A stretch of DNA of 5,148 nucleotides from Pseudomonadota bacterium (GTDB taxonomy: Bacteria > Pseudomonadota > Alphaproteobacteria > Acetobacterales > Acetobacteraceae), in contig JAKAZX010000304.1 in NCBI GenBank assembly GCA_021826485.1, positions 1-5,148 on the forward strand. The letters run 5' to 3'. Each line of letters begins with the position of its first letter. Positions within the stretch are counted from its first letter, which is position 1. This document shows positions 1 through 5,148 of the stretch, piece after piece. The notes under the pieces are model-generated. The model was not told the origin of the DNA. It saw only the letters and a program-made list of their open reading frames with translations, and made no database searches. A program made the position numbers and the translations under genes.

Positions 1-1122
1 GCCCCCGACATGGATCGGGTTGACGCGCGGGCGGATCACGTCCTGGCCGGGAACGATCTCCGCCGTTGCGATCGCATCGGCAAGCGTTCCGCCGGCAACG
101 GTCGGCGCGGTCAGGTCCAGCAGCGGCGCCAGTTCGGCGAGCAGCCGCGGCACCCCGCCGGCCCAGTGGAAATGCTCCATGTAATGCGCGCCGGAGGGTT
201 TCAGATCGACCAGTACCGGCACCTCCCGCCCCAGCCGGTCGAATTCGTCGAGGTCGATCCGCAGCCCCAGCCGGCCGGCGATCGCGGTGAAATGGATCAG
301 CGCGTTGGTCGATCCGCCGATCGCCTGCAACACCGTCAGCGCGTTGCGCAGGGACGCGGGGGTGACCAGTTGCCGCAGCGTCGGCCCGCCCGCGCGGGCC
401 AGCCGCACCGAAGCGGCGCCCGAGGCTTCGGCGAGGCGGACGCGGTCGGCATGGGTCGCCGGCGCGGTGCCCGCCCCCGGCAGCGTGAGGCCCAGCGTCT
501 CCGTCATGCAGGCGATGGTGCTGGCGGTGCCCATGACCATGCAGGTGCCCTTGGTCGGCGCCAGCCGGCCGCTGATGGCGTCCATCTCCGCCGCGTCCAG
601 TTCGCCCGCGCGGTGGCGCGCCCACAGCCGCCGGCAATCCGTGCAGGCGCCCAGCACCTCGCCCCGGTAATGGCCGACCAGCATCGGCCCGGTCGGCAGC
701 ACGATCGCCGGAATGTCGGCACTGGCCGCCCCCATCATCTGCGCCGGCAGCGTCTTGTCGCAGCCGCCGATCAGCAGCACCGCGTCCATCGGCTGGGCGC
801 GCAGCATCTCCTCGGTGTCCAGCGCCATCAGGTTGCGCAGGAACATGCTGGTCGGATGCGCGAAGCTTTCGTGGATCGAGATGGTCGGGAACGCCATCGG
901 CAGCCCGCCCGCGAGCATGATCCCCCGCTTCGCCGCCGCGATCAGGTCCGGCACGTTGCCGTGGCAGGGGTTGAAGTCGCTCGCCGTGTCGGTGATGCCG
1001 ATGATCGGACGATCGAGCGCATCATCGGTGAAGCCCATCGCCTTGATGAAGGCGCGGCGCAGGAACAGCGAGAACCCGGCATCGCCGTAGTTGGTCAGTC
1101 CCTTGCGCAACCCGCCGGCCAT
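1..1122 (-). CDS. IlvD/Edd-family Fe-S dehydratase (sugar-acid / dihydroxy-acid dehydratase-like), C-terminus cut by window edge
   Basis: These enzymes remove water from 2,3-dihydroxy acids or aldonic acids to give 2-keto acids, using an Fe-S cluster and a Mg2+ ion in the cytoplasm. The minus frame is open from ATG at 1122 to the window edge: 374 residues of a family usually 570-600 long, so about 200 C-terminal residues are missing. Visible landmarks are DFNPCHGN with Cys53, ISIHESFAHP with Glu85, GGCDKTLP with Cys121, Asp122 and Lys123, GTCMVMGTAS with Cys194, and GGSTNALIH at 269-277. The three cysteines are the expected cluster ligands; Glu85, Asp122 and Lys123 match the metal site (the Lys is carbamylated in related enzymes). 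The start is supported by GGAGG nine bases upstream. The wording of the motifs fits an IlvD/Edd side clade rather than housekeeping IlvD, so an aldonate substrate is at least as likely as a valine/isoleucine precursor. The family call is firm; the substrate is unknown. Confidence 0.93.
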   Translation of the reverse strand, partial: MAGGLRKGLTNYGDAGFSLFLRRAFIKAMGFTDDALDRPIIGITDTASDFNPCHGNVPDLIAAAKRGIMLAGGLPMAFPTISIHESFAHPTSMFLRNLMALDTEEMLRAQPMDAVLLIGGCDKTLPAQMMGAASADIPAIVLPTGPMLVGHYRGEVLGACTDCRRLWARHRAGELDAAEMDAISGRLAPTKGTCMVMGTASTIACMTETLGLTLPGAGTAPATHADRVRLAEASGAASVRLARAGGPTLRQLVTPASLRNALTVLQAIGGSTNALIHFTAIAGRLGLRIDLDEFDRLGREVPVLVDLKPSGAHYMEHFHWAGGVPRLLAELAPLLDLTAPTVAGGTLADAIATAEIVPGQDVIRPRVNPIHVGG

Positions 1123-1129
1123 CGCCCGT

Positions 1130-1136
1130 CCCCTCC
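1130..1136 (-). promoter_or_regulatory. Ribosome binding site of the dehydratase gene
   Basis: Read on the minus strand the sequence is GGAGGGG, with its GGAGG core ending nine bases before the ATG at 1122. This is a near-perfect anti-16S match and decides the start. No other in-frame start has comparable support. Confidence 0.7.
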
Positions 1137-1169
1137 GTCCCCGACCGGCCGACCCTAGCGGCGGCGCAG

Positions 1170-1203
1170 GGCTGATGCCAGCAGCCGGGGCTTCGCCGCC
1201 CCG
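1170..1203. repeat. Two adjacent short inverted repeats in the divergent spacer
   Basis: The first repeat pairs GGCTG (1170-1174) with CAGCC (1182-1186) around a 7-base loop. The second pairs CGGGGC (1186-1191) with GCCCCG (1198-1203) around the 6-base loop TTCGCC. They share base 1186, so both cannot form fully at once. No T-run follows on either strand, so this is not a canonical intrinsic terminator. Possible roles are an operator or a leader structure for the rightward operon; chance is a real alternative at this GC content. Confidence 0.3.
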
Positions 1204-1237
1204 CCGCCGCGCAATACGCTCCCACCGGCACGGGTGC

Positions 1238-1243
1238 GGAGGG
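1238..1243 (+). promoter_or_regulatory. Ribosome binding site of the HAD hydrolase gene
   Basis: GGAGGG lies seven bases before the ATG at 1251. It favours that ATG over the in-frame GTG at 1233, which has no purine-rich sequence in front of it. Confidence 0.7.
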
Positions 1244-1250
1244 CGACGGC

Positions 1251-1961
1251 ATGGATGCGGTGGAGACGCTGCGGCAGACGGTGAAGATCTGCATGTTCGA
1301 CCAGTACGGGACGCTGGTGGACATGCAGTCGGGGCTGACCGAGGTGGCCGCGCCCTATCTGCGGTCGAAGGGCTGGACCGGCGACCCCAATGCCTTCGTC
1401 ACCTGGTGGCGGCGCACGCATTTCGAGAATTCGATGATCGATGCGCTGCTGCACAAGGCGCACACGCCCTATCGCGAGATCGGCCACGGCGCCGTCGCCC
1501 ACGTGCTGGAGCGCGCCGGGATCGCCCACACGATGGAGGAGGTGCGCACCCTGGTCGCCGCGATCGAGCGGCTGCGCCCGTTCCCGGAGGTGCCGGCGGC
1601 GCTGGCGCGGCTGCACACGCGCTACCGGCTGGTGGTGCTGTCGAACGGCGACCCGGACATGCTGGAGGCCGCGCAGGCCCATCACGGCCTGCCGCTGGAC
1701 CGGCTGATCTCCGTCGCCGCCGCCGGCGCGTTCAAGCCGCATGTCGCGACCTACACCAAGGCGGCGGAACTGGAGGGCGTGCGGATGGATCAGGTGCTGT
1801 TCGTCGCCAACCACGCCTTCGACTGCATCGGCGCCAAGGCCGCGGGCATGCGCACCGCCTTCATCGACCGCCGCCGCCGCCCGTTCGGCATCACCCCGCA
1901 CCAGCCCGACCTGATCGTGCGCAGCATGACCGAACTGGCCGACCTGCTGGTGACGCCATGA
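1251..1961 (+). CDS. HAD-superfamily hydrolase, haloacid dehalogenase type II-like
   Basis: This is a 236-residue cytoplasmic HAD hydrolase, a normal length for the family of (S)-2-haloacid dehalogenases, which turn L-2-haloacids into D-2-hydroxyacids through an aspartyl ester. Motif I is FDQYGT with nucleophile Asp17 and Thr21. Arg54 in TWWRR fits the substrate-binding arginine (Arg41 of Pseudomonas L-DEX YL). Motif II is LSNGDP with Ser131, motif III is FKPHVATY with Lys162 and Tyr168, and motif IV is FVANHAFD with Asp191. Aligned by eye to L-DEX YL, Ser175 and Asn177 of that enzyme become Ala186 and His188 here; His-containing versions of this motif occur in other proteins annotated to the family, so real dehalogenase activity is uncertain. 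No signal peptide or membrane segment is visible. It is the first gene of an operon with the acylase, overlapping it at the stop codon. The family call is firm; the substrate is unknown. Confidence 0.93.
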   Translation: MDAVETLRQTVKICMFDQYGTLVDMQSGLTEVAAPYLRSKGWTGDPNAFVTWWRRTHFENSMIDALLHKAHTPYREIGHGAVAHVLERAGIAHTMEEVRTLVAAIERLRPFPEVPAALARLHTRYRLVVLSNGDPDMLEAAQAHHGLPLDRLISVAAAGAFKPHVATYTKAAELEGVRMDQVLFVANHAFDCIGAKAAGMRTAFIDRRRRPFGITPHQPDLIVRSMTELADLLVTP

Positions 1962-1963
1962 TG
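1958..1963 (+). promoter_or_regulatory. Stop/start overlap coupling HAD and acylase translation
   Basis: The sequence ATGATG contains the HAD stop TGA (1959-1961) and two in-frame acylase starts, ATG at 1958 (4-base overlap) and ATG at 1961 (1-base overlap). No Shine-Dalgarno lies in the preceding 20 bases, so translation probably depends on ribosomes finishing the HAD gene. A strong AGGAGGAG (1965-1972) sits just after the start codons, but no usable start codon follows it at suitable spacing. Confidence 0.65.
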
Positions 1964-4282
1964 CAGGAGGAGCAGCTCACGGTCCCCGGCCTCACCGCGC
2001 CGGTCCGCATCACCGTGGACCGCTGGGGCATCCCGCATATCAGCGCGCAGAGCCTGCCGGACCTGTTCTTCGGCCAGGGCTTCAACGCGGCGCGCGACCG
2101 GCTGTGGCAGATCGACCTGTGGCGCAAGCGCGGCCTCGGCCTGCTCGCGGCCGATTTCGGGCCGGGCTTCCTGGCGCAGGACTATGCCGCGCGGCTGTTC
2201 CTGTATCGCGGCGACATGGCGGCGGAGTGGGTGTCCTACGCGCCCGACGCGCAGGCGATCTGCACCGCCTTCACCGCCGGCATCAACGCCTATGTGGCGC
2301 TGACCGAGCGCGAGCCGGCGCTGCTGCCGCCGGAATTCGCACTGCTGGGCACCCGCCCGGCACGCTGGCGGGCGGAGGATGTGGTGCGCATCCGCAGCCA
2401 CGCGCTCAGCCGCAACGCGCTGTCGGAAATCCTGCGCGCGCACGTGCTGGCGCAGGCCGACCTTGCCACCGACACGCTGCGCAAGGACCGCGAGCCGCCG
2501 GTCACGCCGCGCCTGCCGGACGGGCTCGATCTGGGCGCCATCGACCCGGAGGCGGCGACCATCTTCAAGCTCGCCTCCGCCGAGGTGACGTTCACGCCGG
2601 AGCGGCTGGCGGCCACGCTCGCGGATGCCTGGCGCTGGACCAGCGTGACCGACCTGGGGGAGGTGATGCTGGCCGCCGGCATGGAGGGATCGAACAACTG
2701 GGCGGTGGCCGGCAGCCGCACCGATACCGGGCGGCCGATCCTGGCCAGCGACCCGCACCGCACCCATGCCGTGCCGCCGCTGCGCTACATCGTGCACCTG
2801 ACCGCGCCGGGCTTCGATGCCATCGGCGCAGGGGAACCGGCGGTGCCCGGCATCGCGCTCGGCCACAACGGCACTGCCGCGTTCGGCCTGACCATCTTCT
2901 ACACCGACCAGGAGGATGCCTGCGTCTACGAAACCCATCCCGACCGCCCGGACGCCTATCGCTACGCCGAGGGGTGGGAGGAGATGGCCGTGGTGCAGGA
3001 ACGTTTCGCGGTGAAGGGCGCGGAGGATCAGGTGCTGCCGCTGCGCTTCACCCGCCACGGGCCGGTGATCGCCGCCGATCCGGCGCGGCGGCAGGCGATC
3101 GCGGTGCGCACCGTCTGGTCGGCGCCGGGCACGGCCGCCTATCTCGCCAGCCTGTCGGGGATGCGCGCCCGCTCGTTCGCGGAGTTCCGCGCCGCCATGC
3201 GCCGCTGGGGCACGCCCTCGGTCAATCACGTCTATGCCGACACGTCCGGGGTGATCGCCTGGATGCCGGCCGGATTCGCGCCGGTCCGCCCGGACTGGGA
3301 CGGGCTGCTGCCGGTCCCGGGGGACGGCCGGTATGAATGGGCCGGGTTCCGCGACCTGGACGAGTTGCCGCAGGATGTGGCGCCCGCGCGCGGCTTCGTG
3401 TTCAGCGCCAATGCGATGAACCTGCCGGCGGACTGGGATCATGCGGTGCGGCCGATCGGGTTCGAATGGGTCGAACCCTCCCGCGCGCGGCGGATCGAGG
3501 CGCAGTTGCAGGTGGCGCCGCATAGCCTCGCCGCCGCCTGCGCCTTGCAGACCGACGTGACCTCCCTGCCCGCCCTGCGGCTGCGGGCGTTGCTGGCCGG
3601 GCTGGCCGCCGCCGACCCGGACGCGGCGGCGGGGCTGGCGCTGATCGCGCCGTGGGACGGGCGGCTGGCGGCGGACAGTGCCGCGGCGGCGCTGACCGAA
3701 TTGTGGTGGACGAAGCACCTGAAGCCGGCGCTGCTGGCCCGGCTGGTGCCGGACGCGCGGCTGCGCGCCCGGCTGCTGCCCGGCGATGTGGCGAGCCTGC
3801 TGCGGGTGCTGGAAGCCGCCGATCCGCGGCTGGGGGGGACGCGGGATGCGCTGCTGCTGGAGACGCTGGCCGCTGCCGTGCGGGACTGCGCCGCGCGGAT
3901 GGGCGCCGACCCGGCCGGCTGGGCCTGGGGGCGGCTGCACCAGGCGGAGTTCCGCCACGCGCTCGCCCTGGCCGGCGCCGACACCGGCTGGAATGCCGGC
4001 CCGTGGCCGATCGGCGGCAGCGCCTCCACGCCGATGCACACCGGCTACCGTCCCGGCGATTTCCGCGTCATCGCCGGTGCCTCGGTGCGGCTGGTGATGG
4101 ATGTCGGCGCCTGGGACAACAGCCTGTGCATCAACACGCCCGGCCAGTCGGGCGACCCGCGCTCCCCGCATTACCGCGACCTGGGGCCGGACTGGGCGGC
4201 CGGGCAGTACGTGCCGCTGCTCTATTCCGCGGCAGCGGTCGCCGCGGCGGCGGAGCGGACGATTCTGCTCGCGCCCGCATAG
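1958..4282 (+). CDS. Penicillin acylase-family (S45) N-terminal nucleophile amidohydrolase, no visible signal peptide
   Basis: This 774-residue proenzyme should cut itself before Ser245 into an alpha chain plus spacer (1-244) and a beta chain (245-774), with Ser245 as N-terminal nucleophile hydrolysing an amide bond. The alpha part has VRITVDRWGIPHI and GFNAARDRLWQIDLWR. The cleavage site is MEGSNNWAVAG. Counting Ser245 as B1, an ungapped by-eye alignment to E. coli penicillin G acylase gives His at B23, GHNG at B58-61, calcium-site Asp at B73 and B76, and the catalytic Asn at B241 (Asn485, in FSANAMN), followed by PSRARRI with the likely active-site Arg509. The C-terminal GQSGDPRSPHY block is intact, so the gene looks full length and functional. 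Pocket positions differ from penicillin G acylase (B24 Arg, B57 Leu, B67 Leu, B69 Ile), so penicillin G is an unlikely substrate. The N-terminus MMQEEQLTVPGL is not a Sec or Tat signal, unlike most characterised relatives, so it may act in the cytoplasm. The true substrate is unknown. Confidence 0.95.
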   Translation: MMQEEQLTVPGLTAPVRITVDRWGIPHISAQSLPDLFFGQGFNAARDRLWQIDLWRKRGLGLLAADFGPGFLAQDYAARLFLYRGDMAAEWVSYAPDAQAICTAFTAGINAYVALTEREPALLPPEFALLGTRPARWRAEDVVRIRSHALSRNALSEILRAHVLAQADLATDTLRKDREPPVTPRLPDGLDLGAIDPEAATIFKLASAEVTFTPERLAATLADAWRWTSVTDLGEVMLAAGMEGSNNWAVAGSRTDTGRPILASDPHRTHAVPPLRYIVHLTAPGFDAIGAGEPAVPGIALGHNGTAAFGLTIFYTDQEDACVYETHPDRPDAYRYAEGWEEMAVVQERFAVKGAEDQVLPLRFTRHGPVIAADPARRQAIAVRTVWSAPGTAAYLASLSGMRARSFAEFRAAMRRWGTPSVNHVYADTSGVIAWMPAGFAPVRPDWDGLLPVPGDGRYEWAGFRDLDELPQDVAPARGFVFSANAMNLPADWDHAVRPIGFEWVEPSRARRIEAQLQVAPHSLAAACALQTDVTSLPALRLRALLAGLAAADPDAAAGLALIAPWDGRLAADSAAAALTELWWTKHLKPALLARLVPDARLRARLLPGDVASLLRVLEAADPRLGGTRDALLLETLAAAVRDCAARMGADPAGWAWGRLHQAEFRHALALAGADTGWNAGPWPIGGSASTPMHTGYRPGDFRVIAGASVRLVMDVGAWDNSLCINTPGQSGDPRSPHYRDLGPDWAAGQYVPLLYSAAAVAAAAERTILLAPA
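3458..3478. repeat. Perfect 8-bp inverted repeat inside the acylase gene
   Basis: GGGTTCGA (3458-3465) and TCGAACCC (3471-3478) are exact reverse complements around the 5-base loop ATGGG. The left arm with the loop resembles a tRNA T-arm (GGTTCGAAT), but no tRNA can be built around it. It encodes GFEWVEP in a conserved stretch just before the probable active-site Arg509, so codon constraint plus chance may explain it. Confidence 0.5.
4227..4247. repeat. 7-bp inverted repeat near the convergent gene ends
   Basis: CCGCGGC (4227-4233) pairs with GCCGCGG (4241-4247) around a 7-base loop, in the last codons of the acylase gene and about 40 bp beyond the stop of the opposing ABC gene. An all-GC stem of this kind could slow RNA polymerase from either side. 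No T-run follows on either strand, so it is not a standard intrinsic terminator. It also encodes an alanine-rich stretch, which makes such repeats easy to get by chance. Confidence 0.3.
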
Positions 4283-4286
4283 CCGC

Positions 4287-5148
4287 CTATCCGGGGTAGT
4301 GGCAGGCGACGCGGTGCGGCGCGTCGGGAGGGCCGAGCTGCGGCTCCTCCGCCGCGCAGCGTGGGGCGGCGTTCGGGCAGCGGGTGCGGAAGCGGCAGCC
4401 GCCCGGCAGGGCGGCGGCGTTCGGCACCTCGCCGGCCAGCTTCACGAACCGGCGCGCCCGCTGGCGAACCGGGTCGGGCACCGGGGCCGCCGCGATCAGC
4501 CGGCTTGTGTAGGGATGCAGGGGCCGGGCGAACAGCGCCTCGGTCGGCCCCTCCTCCACGATCCGGCCGAGATACATCACCGCGACCCGATCGGAGATGT
4601 GGCGCACCACCGCGAGGTCGTGGGCGATGAACAGGTAGGTCAGGCCCAGCCGCTCCTGCAATCCGACCAGCAGGTTGATGATCTGCGCCTGGATGTTCAC
4701 GTCCAGCGCCGAGATCGGCTCGTCGCCGATGATCAGCTCCGGCTCCGCCGCCAGCGCGCGGGCGATCGAAATGCGCTGGCGCTGCCCGCCGGAGAATTCG
4801 TGCGGAAACCGCGCCCCGGCGGCGGCCGGCAGGCCGACCAGATCGAGCAGTTCGGCCACCCGTGCCCGCGCCGCCGCCGCGTCGGCCGCGAGGCCGTGCA
4901 GAACCAGCGGCCCGGCCAGCGTCGCCGCCACCGTCATGCGCGGGTTCAGGGAGGCGTACGGGTCCTGAAACACCATCTGCATCCGCCGCCGCAGCGGCCG
5001 CAGCGCGGCCGGCGTCGCGTGCGTGATGTCCTGCCCGGCGAAGCGGATGCGCCCGGCGGTCGGGGGCTGCAACCGCAGCGCCAGCCGGCCGAGCGTCGAT
5101 TTGCCGCAGCCCGACTCGCCGACCAGCCCGACCGTCTCGCCCCGCCGC
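4287..5148 (-). CDS. Peptide ABC transporter ATP-binding protein, DppF/OppF type, N-terminus cut by window edge
   Basis: This is the ATPase that powers inner-membrane import of di- or oligopeptides, normally paired with a DppD-type ATPase, two permeases and a binding protein. The minus frame is open from the right edge to TAG at 4287-4289, giving 286 residues; about 40-50 N-terminal residues are missing. A TTG at 5072 is internal, because the Walker A motif GESGCGKST (residues 10-18 of the visible part) lies upstream of it. The Q-loop is VFQDPYASLNP (Gln61), the signature FSGGQRQR (about 118-125), Walker B LIIGDEP (Asp142, Glu143), the D-loop SALD and the H-loop IAHD (His176). The VFQDPYASLNPR wording favours DppF/OppF over DppD/OppD. 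The C-terminus is the oligopeptide-transporter extension with HPYTSRL and four cysteines spaced CX5CX6CX17C. Its partners should lie past the right edge. It converges on the acylase gene with 4 bp between stops. Substrate is unknown. Confidence 0.95.
   Translation of the reverse strand, partial: RRGETVGLVGESGCGKSTLGRLALRLQPPTAGRIRFAGQDITHATPAALRPLRRRMQMVFQDPYASLNPRMTVAATLAGPLVLHGLAADAAAARARVAELLDLVGLPAAAGARFPHEFSGGQRQRISIARALAAEPELIIGDEPISALDVNIQAQIINLLVGLQERLGLTYLFIAHDLAVVRHISDRVAVMYLGRIVEEGPTEALFARPLHPYTSRLIAAAPVPDPVRQRARRFVKLAGEVPNAAALPGGCRFRTRCPNAAPRCAAEEPQLGPPDAPHRVACHYPG

Larger units (their letters stand above)
1123..1250. promoter_or_regulatory. Divergent intergenic region, presumed back-to-back promoters
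   Basis: This 128-bp spacer separates the leftward dehydratase gene from the rightward HAD-acylase operon and must carry or border both promoters unless transcription reads in from outside. It is GC-rich and I see no convincing sigma-70 boxes; the best plus-strand candidate, TTCGCC (1192-1197), 17 bp, then TACGCT (1215-1220), matches consensus at only 3 of 6 bases in each box. Direct repeats are present: GTCCCC at 1128-1133 and 1137-1142, and CCGACC at 1141-1146 and 1149-1154. Such repeats could be regulator contacts, but GC-rich DNA produces them by chance. Confidence 0.5.

Noticed and set aside
10..1158. A 382-codon open frame on the plus strand over the dehydratase
   Set aside because: It has low-complexity Arg/Gly/Gln/His composition and no domain; the minus frame encodes clear IlvD/Edd motifs with cluster cysteines.
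1192..1220. TTCGCC, 17 bp, TACGCT as a sigma-70 promoter
   Set aside because: Only 3 of 6 bases match in each box, so it was not listed as a separate feature.
1155..1901. A 248-codon minus-strand open frame over the HAD gene
   Set aside because: It is an antisense shadow; the HAD gene has all four motifs and a proper ribosome binding site.
1091..1957. Extension of the acylase frame upstream to 1091, giving a 1063-residue protein
   Set aside because: The extra 289 residues run through the HAD gene in another frame, are low-complexity, and have no start signal. The conserved acylase N-terminus begins just after ATG 1958.
3458..3470. T-arm-like GGGTTCGAAT as part of a tRNA gene
   Set aside because: No acceptor, D-arm or anticodon arm can be assembled around it, and it lies in a conserved coding stretch.
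3832..3838. Run of seven G as a phase-variation tract in the acylase
   Set aside because: The frame is intact on both sides, the run is short for slippage control, and such runs are expected in DNA this GC-rich.
1790..4171. A 793-codon open frame on the minus strand, antisense to the acylase
   Set aside because: It is rich in Arg, Gly, His, Gln and Pro with no recognisable domain, while the plus strand encodes a complete, motif-perfect acylase. High third-position GC keeps antisense frames free of stop codons.
4287..5072. Taking TTG at 5072 as the start of the ABC ATPase
   Set aside because: The frame continues to the window edge and the Walker A motif lies upstream of this TTG, so it is internal.

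Overview
The window is very GC-rich (about 70% by eye) with strong G/C bias at third codon positions, few intergenic bases and clear GGAGG-type ribosome binding sites. Together with the protein types this suggests a free-living alphaproteobacterium (Acetobacteraceae or Rhodospirillales-like). That placement is an inference from composition and gene style only. There are no RNA genes, mobile elements or CRISPR arrays, and nothing looks recently acquired.

Layout, left to right. (1) The minus strand from the left edge to 1122 carries the first 374 residues of an IlvD/Edd-family Fe-S dehydratase, of a clade nearer to sugar-acid dehydratase-like proteins than to classical dihydroxy-acid dehydratase. 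(2) A 128-bp divergent spacer (1123-1250) should hold the promoters for both directions. It contains short direct repeats and two small hairpins. (3) The plus strand from 1251 to 4282 is a two-gene operon: a HAD-superfamily type II haloacid dehalogenase-like hydrolase, then a penicillin acylase-family (S45) N-terminal nucleophile hydrolase. The acylase starts inside the stop codon of the first gene (ATGATG) and has no Shine-Dalgarno of its own. (4) On the minus strand, converging with only 4 bp between stop codons, is a dipeptide/oligopeptide ABC transporter ATPase of the DppF/OppF type. Its N-terminus, just upstream of the Walker A motif, lies beyond the right edge.

How they may work together (inference): the ABC transporter could import a small peptide or N-acyl compound, and the acylase, which has no visible export signal, could cleave its amide bond in the cytoplasm. 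The HAD hydrolase and the dehydratase could then process hydroxy-, halo- or sugar-acid products. Each protein family is known. What may be new is the tight HAD-acylase coupling, the apparent cytoplasmic location of the acylase, and the altered active-site residues in the HAD enzyme. The sequence does not show a wholly new type of system.
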